From Bradyrhizobium cytisi (GTDB lineage Bacteria; Pseudomonadota; Alphaproteobacteria; Rhizobiales; Xanthobacteraceae): DNA of 64,000 nucleotides. Every line of letters begins with the position of its first letter. Positions within the stretch are counted from its first letter, which is position 1. The DNA lies in the NCBI RefSeq assembly GCF_008123515.1, contig NZ_VSSR01000042.1, positions 310,001 through 374,000 on the forward strand, read 5' to 3'. The translations under genes and the position numbers were made by a program. Shown one piece after another: positions 1-9,476 of this stretch. Under the pieces are notes generated by a model. It made no database searches, was not told where the DNA came from, and saw only the letters and a program-made list of their open reading frames with translations.

Positions 1-165
1 CATCGGCGCCGCTTTTTGGCCACACCCAAACATGAATAAAATCCAACTCTAATGTTTCAGGGGCTGGGCTGGTCCCTTGCAGGCGGCGGAAAATCCCAGG
101 GTCGATTCAAATCTTGGGTCTGATGTTCCGGGTCTGACAAGGGTTAGCCAAGGAAACTGGTCGCG

Positions 166-1890
166 ATGGACGCCAAGACCAACATCAAGCAGAGGCTGCC
201 GAGCCGTCACGTGACGGAAGGCCCTTCGCGCGCGCCCCACAGGTCCTACTTCTACGCCATGGGTCTGACCACCGAGCAGATCCACCAGCCCTTCGTCGGG
301 GTCGCCTCGTGCTGGAACGAGGCCGCCCCCTGCAACATCTCTCTGATGCGCCAGGCGCAGGCGGTGAAGAAGGGCGTCGCGTCCGCCGGCGGCACGCCGC
401 GCGAATTCTGCACCATCACGGTCACCGACGGCATCGCCATGGGCCATGACGGCATGCGCTCCTCGCTGCCCTCGCGCGAATGCATCGCCGACTCCGTCGA
501 GCTGACCGTGCGCGGCCATGCCTATGACGCGCTCGTTGGCTTGGCCGGCTGCGACAAGTCGCTGCCGGGCATGATGATGGCGATGGTCCGCCTCAACGTG
601 CCCTCGATCTTCATCTATGGCGGCTCGATCCTGCCCGGCAATTTTCGCGGACAGCAGGTCACCGTGCAGGACATGTTCGAGGCCGTCGGCAAGCACTCGG
701 TCGGCGCCATGTCGGACGAGGATCTCGACGAGATCGAGCGCGTGGCGTGCCCCTCGGCCGGCGCCTGCGGCGCGCAGTTCACCGCCAACACCATGGCGAC
801 CGTCTCCGAGGCGATCGGCCTGGCGCTGCCTTACTCGGCCGGTGCCCCGGCACCGTATGAAATCCGCGACGCCTTCTGCATGACCGCAGGCGAGAAGGTA
901 ATGGAGCTGATCGCGTCCAATCTCCGGCCGCGCGACATCGTCACCCGCAAGGCGCTCGAGAACGCGGCCGCCGTGGTCGCGGCCTCCGGCGGCTCGACCA
1001 ATGCTGCGCTGCACCTGCCGGCGATCGCGCATGAAGCCGGCATCAAGTTCGACCTGTTCGACGTCGCCGAAATCTTCAAAAAGACACCGTATGTCGCGGA
1101 TTTGAAGCCGGGTGGCCGTTATGTCGCCAAAGACATGTTTGAAGTAGGTGGCATACCGCTTCTGATGAAGACGCTGCTCGACAACGGATTTCTCCACGGT
1201 GACTGCATCACTGTCACCGGTCGAACGATCGCCGAAAACCTCAAGAGCGTGAAGTGGAATCCGCACCAGGACGTGGTGCACCCGGCAGACAAGCCCATCA
1301 CCGTCACCGGCGGTGTGGTTGGTCTGAAGGGGAATTTGGCGCCAGAAGGTGCGATCGTGAAAGTCGCGGGAATGTCCAGTCTGAGGTTCACCGGTCCGGC
1401 GCGTTGCTTCGACCGGGAAGAGGACGCCTTTGAGGCCGTCCAGAACCGCACGTACCGCGAAGGCGAAGTCATCGTGATCCGCTACGAGGGCCCCAAGGGC
1501 GGCCCCGGCATGCGGGAAATGCTCCAGACCACCGCGGCGCTGACCGGCCAGGGCATGGGCGGCAAGATCGCGCTCATCACCGACGGCCGCTTCTCCGGCG
1601 CCACCCGCGGCTTCTGCATCGGTCATGTCGGGCCCGAAGCCGCCATCGGCGGCCCGATCGCACTGTTGCAGGATGGCGACATCATCGAGATCGACGCCGT
1701 TGCCGGAATCCTTAACGTAAAATTGAGCGACGCCGAGCTCGCGCAACGCAAGACCAAATGGAGCGCTCGCGCGACTAACCACACGACGGGCGCGCTCTGG
1801 AAATATGCCCAGCAGGTTGGACCAGCGGTCGGTGGGGCAGTAACCCATCCGGGCGGCGCGCACGAGAAACAGTGTTATGCGGACATCTAG
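166..1890 (+). CDS. ilvD: Dihydroxy-acid dehydratase
   Basis: Dehydrates 2,3-dihydroxy-isovalerate and 2,3-dihydroxy-methylvalerate to the 2-keto acids in valine and isoleucine synthesis; cytosolic Fe-S enzyme. The 574-residue protein has the IlvD/Edd layout. The three cysteines expected to hold the cluster are visible: Cys56 (APCN), Cys129 (GCDKSLPG) and Cys201 (GACGAQFTANTM). The C-terminal GRFSG element is near residue 480. The ATG at 166 is preceded by AAGGA at 150-154. Its last 14 nt overlap the next gene. The IlvD/Edd family also contains sugar-acid dehydratases (e.g. arabonate), so substrate is assigned by overall similarity. The 165 nt upstream are the leader; no attenuator was recognised. 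Confidence 0.93.
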   Translation: MDAKTNIKQRLPSRHVTEGPSRAPHRSYFYAMGLTTEQIHQPFVGVASCWNEAAPCNISLMRQAQAVKKGVASAGGTPREFCTITVTDGIAMGHDGMRSSLPSRECIADSVELTVRGHAYDALVGLAGCDKSLPGMMMAMVRLNVPSIFIYGGSILPGNFRGQQVTVQDMFEAVGKHSVGAMSDEDLDEIERVACPSAGACGAQFTANTMATVSEAIGLALPYSAGAPAPYEIRDAFCMTAGEKVMELIASNLRPRDIVTRKALENAAAVVAASGGSTNAALHLPAIAHEAGIKFDLFDVAEIFKKTPYVADLKPGGRYVAKDMFEVGGIPLLMKTLLDNGFLHGDCITVTGRTIAENLKSVKWNPHQDVVHPADKPITVTGGVVGLKGNLAPEGAIVKVAGMSSLRFTGPARCFDREEDAFEAVQNRTYREGEVIVIRYEGPKGGPGMREMLQTTAALTGQGMGGKIALITDGRFSGATRGFCIGHVGPEAAIGGPIALLQDGDIIEIDAVAGILNVKLSDAELAQRKTKWSARATNHTTGALWKYAQQVGPAVGGAVTHPGGAHEKQCYADI

Positions 1891-2701
1891 GCGTGCCATT
1901 GTTGCGTTTGTGTTGGGGGCTGCCGCGCTGGCCGCGCCGGCGCTTGCCTTCGACGGTGCGCCGGTCAACCAGAAGGATGCGACCATCCCGGTCGTGACCA
2001 CCTTGCCCGGTGCTGCGGGCGCGGTGCGCAAGTCCTTGCCGCCGGTCGCGACCCAGGAAACCTCGCTCAGCGCTCTGCAATATGCCGCCGAGGGCGGTCA
2101 CCCGATCGCGCAGTGGAAGCTTGGCCGCATGTACGCCAGCGGCGACGGCGTGGCCCAGGACGACGTGCGCGCCTTCGAATATTTCACCCGCATCGCCAAT
2201 GCCCATGCTGAGGACAGCCCGTCCGCGCCGCAGGCGCAGGTCGTGGCCAACGCCTTCGTCGCGCTCGGCCGCTACTATTTGAGCGGTATCCCGAACTCGA
2301 AGATCAAGGCCGATCCGGACCGGGCGCGGGAGATGTTCTCCTACGCGGCCTCTTATTTCGGCAACGCGGATGCCCAGTACGATCTCGCCCGGCTCTATCT
2401 GAAGACGCCGGACGCCTCGCGCGAGGATTTCCGCTACGGCGCACGATGGCTCGGCCTCGCCGCCCAGAAGGGCCAGCACGAGGCCCAGGCGCTGCTCGGG
2501 CAGATGCTGTTCAACGGCGACCGCCTGCCGCGGCAGGCTGCGCGCGGCCTGATGTGGCTGACCTTGGCGCGTGACAGCGCCGGCACCGACGAGACCTGGA
2601 TCAAGGAAAACTACAACCGCGCTTTCGCCAAGGCGTCGGACGACGACCGCGCCATGTGCCTGCAAATGCTGGAACAGTGGGTGCAGGGCCGCCACGAGTA
2701 A
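1877..2701 (+). CDS. exoR: ExoR-like periplasmic Sel1-repeat protein
   Basis: The 274-residue protein starts with an export signal (MRTSRRAIVAFVLGAAALA, cleavage after ALAFD-proximal Ala) followed by Sel1-type TPR repeats: LQYAAEGGHPIAQWKLGRMY near residue 70, then ALGRYYLSGI, AASYFGNADAQYDLARLY, AAQKGQHEAQALLGQML. Length, signal peptide and repeat wording match rhizobial ExoR, the periplasmic repressor of the ExoS-ChvI two-component system controlling exopolysaccharide and motility. The start lies inside the end of ilvD (14-nt overlap), so translation is probably coupled. No sensor partner is adjacent. A generic Sel1 protein is the alternative. Confidence 0.75.
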   Translation: MRTSRRAIVAFVLGAAALAAPALAFDGAPVNQKDATIPVVTTLPGAAGAVRKSLPPVATQETSLSALQYAAEGGHPIAQWKLGRMYASGDGVAQDDVRAFEYFTRIANAHAEDSPSAPQAQVVANAFVALGRYYLSGIPNSKIKADPDRAREMFSYAASYFGNADAQYDLARLYLKTPDASREDFRYGARWLGLAAQKGQHEAQALLGQMLFNGDRLPRQAARGLMWLTLARDSAGTDETWIKENYNRAFAKASDDDRAMCLQMLEQWVQGRHE

Positions 2702-2718
2702 GCGCGGCGACCTCGGTG

Positions 2719-2762
2719 CCGTAGGTGAGGTGGGGCAAAAGCGGAGCGCGCCCACCACCTGA
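2719..2762. repeat. Imperfect hairpin between convergent genes
   Basis: Between the ends of the exoR-like gene and xthA an imperfect inverted repeat pairs GGTGGGGC with GCCCACCACC around an AAAGCGGAGCGC loop. It resembles the GGTGGGCA...TGCCCACC elements common at gene ends in Bradyrhizobium and may act as a bidirectional terminator. There is no clear T-run. Confidence 0.35.
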
Positions 2763-2769
2763 GTGGCGC

Positions 2770-3567
2770 TTACGCCGCCTCCAGATCCAGATCCGCCCAC
2801 ACCGGCACGTGGTCCGATGGCTTCTCCCAGGCCCGCACATAGCTGTCGATGCCGACATTGGCGAGCCGGTCGCTGGCCTGCGGCGATAGAAGCAGATGAT
2901 CGATGCGCAAGCCCTGGTTCTTCTGCCAGGCCCCCGCCTGGTAGTCCCAAAAAGTATAGAGCCCGGGCTCGTCGGTGACGGCCCGCAGCGCATCGGTCAG
3001 GCCGAGGCCGAGCAGGGACTGGAAGCTCTCCCGCGTCTCGGCCTTGAACAGGGCGTCCTCGGTCCAGGCGGCGGGATTGTGGACGTCGCGGGCGTGCGGA
3101 ATGACGTTGAAGTCGCCTGCGAGGATCAGCGGCTCCTCCGTCTTAAGGCGCTCCTTCGAATACTCAAGAAGCCGGGACATCCATTTGAGCTTGTAGGGAT
3201 ATTTCTCGGTCCCGACCGGATTGCCATTGGGCAGATAGAGGCAGGCGATGCGCATCACGCCGCGCTTGAGCGTCACCACGCCCTCAAGGAAGCGAGCGTG
3301 TGCGTCCTCGTCGTCGCCGGCGAGCCCCGACTTGGTCTCGTCGAACTTGAGCTTGGAGAGCAAAGCGACGCCGTTGAAGGTCTTCTGCCCGTGGGTGACC
3401 ACGTTGTAGCCCAGCGCCTCGATCTCCAGCCGCGGGAACGCCTCGTCGACGCATTTGATCTCCTGCAGGCAGACGATGTCCGGTTGGCACTCCCTGAGCC
3501 AGGTCAGCAGCAGGTCGATCCGCTGCCGGACTGAATTCACGTTCCAGGTGGCTACTCTGATGGGCAT
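2770..3567 (-). CDS. xthA: Exodeoxyribonuclease III
   Basis: AP endonuclease / 3'-5' exonuclease of base-excision repair, exonuclease-endonuclease-phosphatase fold. From the ATG at 3567 (MPIRVATWNVNS) the protein is 265 residues, normal for the family. Motifs in order: TWNVNS at the N-terminus, the LQEIK metal-binding Glu, AGDFNV, and the C-terminal DHVPVWADL with the catalytic Asp-His. A longer frame extends upstream to 3645, but homologues begin at MPIRV and a GGAG site lies about 9 nt before that codon. It converges with the exoR-like gene. Confidence 0.92.
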   Translation of the reverse strand: MPIRVATWNVNSVRQRIDLLLTWLRECQPDIVCLQEIKCVDEAFPRLEIEALGYNVVTHGQKTFNGVALLSKLKFDETKSGLAGDDEDAHARFLEGVVTLKRGVMRIACLYLPNGNPVGTEKYPYKLKWMSRLLEYSKERLKTEEPLILAGDFNVIPHARDVHNPAAWTEDALFKAETRESFQSLLGLGLTDALRAVTDEPGLYTFWDYQAGAWQKNQGLRIDHLLLSPQASDRLANVGIDSYVRAWEKPSDHVPVWADLDLEAA

Positions 3568-3701
3568 GTCGACGCGCTCCGGGCAGGGGCCATGGTTAGA
3601 ACAAAATGCAAACGTGCCCGTCAAGGACGCCGCAAAATCTCCCACAAAATTAACCCGGCTTAAGCAGGCGGCAGGCCATTGATGCGGAAAAGGTTCCTCG
3701 G

Positions 3702-6044
<2,343 letters not shown>

Positions 6045-6098
6045 AGCACTTTCAAGCGAAGTGAATGCCGGTTGGCGTAAAGAAAACGCGTCAAAAAG
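6045..6098. repeat. Dispersed intergenic repeat
   Basis: A block directly after the kinase stop codon reads AGCACTTTCAAGCGAAGTG, GCCGGTTGGCGTAAAG, AAAACGCGTCAAAA in sequence. I recognise this wording as a repeat frequently seen at gene ends in Bradyrhizobium and Rhodopseudomonas; no second copy was found in this window, so the identification is from memory. Function unknown. Confidence 0.4.
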
Positions 6099-6104
6099 AG
6101 AATC

Positions 6105-6134
6105 GCCGATCAAATCGTCGACGAAATCGATTTG
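6105..6134 (-). other. Short fragment resembling the erpA 3' region
   Basis: This 30-bp stretch matches 9091-9120, inside erpA, at 26 of 30 positions and in the same orientation. Read on the minus strand it encodes QIDFVDDLIG versus QVDFVDDLIG in ErpA. It is not part of a gene. It may be a leftover of a duplicated erpA end or of an integration at that site. Confidence 0.5.
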
Positions 6135-6170
6135 GTGCTCTGCCACGGCCGACAATGCAACGCGGCGCCG

Positions 6171-7073
6171 CTACAGTTTTGCATAGACCCGCCCGGCGAC
6201 CGCTTTCAGGCGCTCGACCGAACCGGACTCCGGATGCGGCTTGACCGGTGCGAACAGGATCGAAGCCTGCCTGCCGTTCTTCCAGACGTAGATGTTGACG
6301 GCGTTGCCGTTGCCCTTGGTGCAGGAATGCTCGCCAAACGCTTCATTACCGAGCTCGGGGATCGCCACGTGCTGGCACGGGCCCGTGCGTTTCATCATGC
6401 TGATGACCGTGTCGCGCGAGCTCGCGATCACCGCGACGGTCATGGTGTTGGCCGCGCGATCGAACATCATGCAGCTGCCGGCGCCGGTCCGCTGGACCGT
6501 CAGCGTGCTCTTGTCGAGAAAACCGTCGGCATCGGCGGCAGTGAGCCACTCGCAATTGCCGAACCGCTCGCTGCTCTTGCTCACGTTGGCGATGGCAACG
6601 CGGGCGCCTTCGGTGAGCGGCCCGAGCAAGGCCTCGCCGGCACGCCGACCGGTCGGATAGACGCTGATCTGCAAGATGTAATCGCCGGACAAGGCGACGA
6701 CCGAGGCCTCCTGGCGCTCCGCGCCGGCGGCGCTCGTTCCGCCCTGGCCTTCGTCGCCGATGTCAGCGACTGCGTTAAGCGGCATGCGCACGCCAAGCGT
6801 CTTGACGAAGGTCGCGTATAATTCCTTGGCGCGGTCCTTGTCGGGATTGCGAAACACGGTCAGCATCATCGTGTCGCCGCGCCCGCCCTGATAGATGCAA
6901 CCGCGGCCGTCCTGATTTGAAATCAGCGACCATTTGAGCGCAGGCATCGCGTCGGCGAGCTCCTTGGCGCTGATGAACGGGCAGGTTTCGGCAGCGTGCA
7001 CGGGCAGCACCGGGACGGCTGCGATTGCAAGGAATAGAACGAAGCAACAGAACAGCCGATCGATAATGCGCAT
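6171..7073 (-). CDS. Secreted protein of unknown function
   Basis: From the ATG at 7073 the protein is 300 residues and begins with a clear signal peptide (MRIIDRLFCCFVLFLAIAA, cleavage near PVHAAE). The mature part has paired cysteines (ETCPF, GRGCIYQGG, GNCEWL, SCMMFD, GPCQH, EHSCTK), suggesting disulfides in the periplasm. Two halves appear related: each carries a cysteine-containing segment followed by a stretch on variable growth or metal-like turns, but no named domain was recognised. A longer in-frame extension to 7181 exists but would bury the signal peptide. Unlinked to its neighbours. Confidence 0.75.
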   Translation of the reverse strand: MRIIDRLFCCFVLFLAIAAVPVLPVHAAETCPFISAKELADAMPALKWSLISNQDGRGCIYQGGRGDTMMLTVFRNPDKDRAKELYATFVKTLGVRMPLNAVADIGDEGQGGTSAAGAERQEASVVALSGDYILQISVYPTGRRAGEALLGPLTEGARVAIANVSKSSERFGNCEWLTAADADGFLDKSTLTVQRTGAGSCMMFDRAANTMTVAVIASSRDTVISMMKRTGPCQHVAIPELGNEAFGEHSCTKGNGNAVNIYVWKNGRQASILFAPVKPHPESGSVERLKAVAGRVYAKL

Positions 7074-7215
7074 TTGATAATTGACTTCCACTATTGGCGC
7101 GCCACGGCCGATGAAGATGGGCACAATTGCTTTCGCCGGGGCGCTATGATGGAGCGGCCGGCCGCCCGCGCCGATCCGCAAATTTTCGACGCCTTGCGAT
7201 ATTGCGCTCCGCCGC

Positions 7216-7521
7216 TCAGGCTGCTTCCGGCTTGTTTACGGTCTCGATGCGGTCAAGAGTCTTACCGAGTTCGCGCTTTGCGAGCTGCATATCATAGTCG
7301 TTCTGCAGGTTGAGCCAAAGCTGGGCGGTTGTCCCGAGCGCCTTAGCGAGCCGGAGCGCAGTGTCGGCAGTAATGCCGGTCTGTTCGCTGGCGATCCGCT
7401 CGATCCGGGTGCGAGGCAAGCCGCAGGCCTTGGCAAGAGCGCCCGCCGACATTTTCAGCGGAACCAGGAACTCCTCCCGCAGAACCTCACCTGGATGCAT
7501 GGGCTTGAGCTTCTTGGCCAT
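7216..7521 (-). CDS. higA: HigA-family antitoxin
   Basis: 101 residues starting MAKKLKPMHPGEVLREEFL, the hallmark of HigA antitoxins, followed by an HTH_XRE domain (about residues 15-70: LAKACGLPRTRIERIASE, then TADTALRLAKALGTTAQLW). Neutralises the HigB toxin and represses its own operon. The ATG at 7521 is preceded by an AGAGGAC ribosome site; a longer upstream extension in the same frame runs into higB and is unlikely. It is the second gene of the toxin-first operon, the standard HigBA order. Confidence 0.9.
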   Translation of the reverse strand: MAKKLKPMHPGEVLREEFLVPLKMSAGALAKACGLPRTRIERIASEQTGITADTALRLAKALGTTAQLWLNLQNDYDMQLAKRELGKTLDRIETVNKPEAA

Positions 7522-7538
7522 TGTCGCGTCCTCTTCTT

Positions 7539-7820
7539 CTAATGGTAATCTACAATTTCGACGTCCGCCGGGCCTTGCGCTGTCCAAACAAAGCACGCGC
7601 GGAATTGGTCGTTGATTCTGATTGAGTGTTGCCCCTTGCGATCGCCCGCCAATGCCTCAAGGCGGTTGCCAGGAGGCGACTTCAAATCGCCCAAATCGCC
7701 CGCGGCACTCAGGTAGCGCAGTTTCCGGCGCGCTACCTTGACCAGGTCGGCCGGAAAGCCCTTAGGACTTTCGCCATTGAAGACGGCCTCGGTGGTTTTG
7801 TCCCGGAAGCTTTTGATCAC
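7539..7820 (-). CDS. higB: HigB-family toxin (RelE/ParE superfamily)
   Basis: 93 residues: MIKSFRDKTTEAVF at the N-terminus, a central RKLRYLSAA segment, then LEALAGDRKGQHSIRINDQFR and ending VEIVDYH. This matches the HigB toxin family, ribosome-dependent mRNA interferases. The start is GTG at 7818-7820. Transcribed just ahead of higA (17-nt gap), behind two palindromic operators. Codon use and surrounding AT content differ from the neighbouring housekeeping block, consistent with acquisition. Confidence 0.88.
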   Translation of the reverse strand: MIKSFRDKTTEAVFNGESPKGFPADLVKVARRKLRYLSAAGDLGDLKSPPGNRLEALAGDRKGQHSIRINDQFRACFVWTAQGPADVEIVDYH

Positions 7821-7829
7821 TCACATGGT

Positions 7830-7880
7830 GTATCATTGGATGATACGCCTGTCAATATCAACGTATCAATCAATGATACG
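7830..7880 (-). promoter_or_regulatory. Paired palindromic operators of higBA
   Basis: Two palindromes share one half-site: GTATCAT-N3-ATGATAC at 7830-7846 and CGTATCA-N5-TGATACG at 7862-7880, both perfect. A TTGACA element lies between them on the minus strand, about 15-17 nt before an AT-rich block in the first palindrome, so the sites would cover the promoter. Autorepression by HigA/HigAB is the expected use; the binding itself is inferred. Confidence 0.7.
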
Positions 7881-8077
7881 CGGCCTAGCCACAGCCTCGG
7901 CGCGGTAGCTGATCGTAGGAGCGGCAGCGCAGGAACGGCCGCTACGCGGGCCATGGCGTGCCCTAGCGTAGAACGGCGCGCCACGGCAGACGAAGATGGG
8001 TGCTTCGCAGTCTGGCATGCGCTCCAAGCGGCAACATGCTCGATCTTGTCGCGGGCGAGGATGTCTCGTGATATTCT

Positions 8078-8776
8078 ATGTCTGACAAGCGTTGGGGGAT
8101 TGGCGCGATGAATGGGAGGATGTCAACGGGGAATGGAGGGATCTCAGCGGAAGCTATTGATAGAAAGCTCAGATCAGAGAGGATACTTCAAGCCGAGGGC
8201 GTACCTTTCCTTGCCGCATTACCCGTTATTGAGACCACGGCTGAGGCGCTGAAACGATCTAAAGAAGAAGTCGCGCTACGCACTCTTGGTCTCCTTTTTG
8301 TTGCTGCAAAAGGCGAGGGACTTGAGGAAGAATTAGTCGAACGACTTCTAGAAACATACGAACTCCGGCCGCATCTGACTCCCAAGGAACTCGCGTTCGT
8401 GCTCGACAATTCCCCTTCGCAGCACGACCGGATTCAATTCACTTGGAGGCACGAAGCCGCCTGGACTCTGCTTTGGGCATTGGGCTTCGTGGCCCAGCTA
8501 GGCAAGCCAGATCAGATTTGCGACGTGGAATTCGCCGCGAAGACCATGGCCGAAAGGACGATATCTGAGTTTATCGACGACTCCGAACTTCGTCCGATCG
8601 CCGACATTCTTGATCAGGCCGATCTGATCTACAGGTACCACTGGGCTGTCAGAAACGCGCGTACTAAAGGACAGCAGGGTCTAGATCCTGGCGTGACGGA
8701 AGAAAGACACCATGCTTTGAACTGGCTCATCGGATACGGGGAACAAATGTGGGATCAGGTCACCACTCACACCTGA
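8078..8776 (+). CDS. DUF4272 domain protein
   Basis: 232 residues, cytosolic, no signal peptide. The body from IDRKLRSERILQAEGVPF through RSKEEVALRTLGLLFVAA, LTPKELAFVL and the WRHEAAWTLLWALGFV core fits DUF4272, whose function is unknown. The start is uncertain: ATG 8078, or ATG 8108, which has a GGGGG ribosome site 10 nt upstream. Lower GC and different codon use from the surrounding core genes suggest acquisition. No partner is evident; higBA lies upstream in the opposite orientation. The 250 nt before it carry no credible gene. Confidence 0.75.
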   Translation: MSDKRWGIGAMNGRMSTGNGGISAEAIDRKLRSERILQAEGVPFLAALPVIETTAEALKRSKEEVALRTLGLLFVAAKGEGLEEELVERLLETYELRPHLTPKELAFVLDNSPSQHDRIQFTWRHEAAWTLLWALGFVAQLGKPDQICDVEFAAKTMAERTISEFIDDSELRPIADILDQADLIYRYHWAVRNARTKGQQGLDPGVTEERHHALNWLIGYGEQMWDQVTTHT

Positions 8777-8909
8777 CGCCACTGACGAGATTCAAACCTT
8801 CTCGAAGGATTGGACTGCGGCAAGGGACGCTTCGGCGTTGGGCTGTATCGACCCGCCCCGTGTGCGCCCGGTCGAGCTCCCCGACCTTGGGGGATCTCGC
8901 GATGATGAT

Positions 8910-9013
8910 ACATTACCCCTGTTTTGCCCGACGGGTCAACCGATCTTCGCAAAAGCCGAAATACACCGTGCCGGCGTCCCGGCTACTGTGCATGGGGTTG
9001 TTTTTCAGATTTT
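8910..9013. repeat. Fragment of a dispersed repeat
   Basis: This gap between the DUF4272 gene and erpA carries TACCCCTGTTTTGCCCGACG at 8914-8933 and, about 60 nt on, a CTACTGTGCATGGGGTTG segment. The 17-mer TGTTTTGCCCGACGGGT recurs at 46919-46935. I recall both segments as parts of an intergenic repeat common in Bradyrhizobium. No gene is seen between 8777 and 9021. Confidence 0.45.
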
Positions 9014-9021
9014 GAGTCGGA

Positions 9022-9351
9022 TCAGATCGAGAAGCTGGTCCCGCAGCCGCAGGACGCCGTCGCGTTGGGATTGTTGACGCGGAACGAGGCGCCGATCAGA
9101 TCGTCGACGAAATCCACCTGCGAGCCCGCCAGGAACGGCTGCGAGGCGGAATCGACCAGCACCACCGCGTTTGCCTGCTCGATGACGAGATCGTCATCGG
9201 TGCGGTCGCGGTCGATGTCGAACTTGTACTGGAACCCGGAACAGCCGCCGCCTTCGACGGAGATGCGCAGCATCGCGCCTGTGCCTTCGCCCTTGAGGAT
9301 CTCCCCAATCCGGCGCGCGGCGCGGTCACTGATGGTCACAGCAGTCGTCAT
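9022..9351 (-). CDS. erpA: A-type iron-sulfur carrier / insertion protein
   Basis: 109 residues from ATG 9351 (MTTAVTISDRAARRIGEIL). The three cluster-binding cysteines are present: EGGGCSGFQYKF near residue 38 and SCGCGTSF at the C-terminus. Delivers Fe-S clusters to apoproteins in the cytosol. An in-frame extension to 9438 is rejected because the family begins at this Met. It is divergent from dgt, and a palindrome sits between them. The 3' region is partly duplicated at 6105-6134. IscA versus ErpA cannot be fully separated from sequence alone. Confidence 0.88.
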   Translation of the reverse strand: MTTAVTISDRAARRIGEILKGEGTGAMLRISVEGGGCSGFQYKFDIDRDRTDDDLVIEQANAVVLVDSASQPFLAGSQVDFVDDLIGASFRVNNPNATASCGCGTSFSI

Positions 9352-9379
9352 GGCTCGTCTCCGGTCGTCGTCCGCGGTC

Positions 9380-9412
9380 ATACCAAATTCACTTGGCCAA
9401 TTCATTTGGTAT
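9380..9412. repeat. Palindrome in the erpA-dgt divergent promoter region
   Basis: ATACCAAAT (9380-9388) and ATTTGGTAT (9404-9412) form a perfect 9-bp inverted repeat. The spacer contains ACTTGGCCAA, so the whole is also built from two similar AATTCA(C/T)TTGG units. It could be an operator shared by the two divergent genes or a dispersed palindromic element. Confidence 0.5.
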
Positions 9413-9476
9413 CCCGCGTCCGGCATAGTTAAGTGCAAGAATACGCAGAATCAAATGGATAGGGACTAAATTCGTC

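Larger units (their letters stand above)
7096..8000. repeat. Direct repeat pair flanking higBA
   Basis: Two 26-bp copies in the same orientation, 7096-7121 and 7975-8000, match at 24 of 26 positions (both start GGCGCGCCACGGC and end GAAGATGGG). They bracket the higBA module. The copies may be coincidental members of a dispersed family or traces of the event that brought the module in. Interior coordinates belong to the genes listed separately. Confidence 0.5.

Noticed and set aside
49..2031. 660-residue minus-strand open frame over ilvD
   Set aside because: GC-rich antisense shadow of ilvD: low-complexity Arg/Gly/Asp-rich translation, no ribosome site, no recognisable domain.
7626..8111. 161-residue plus-strand frame over higB and its operator region
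   Set aside because: Overlaps higB antisense, crosses the operators, and has no ribosome site.
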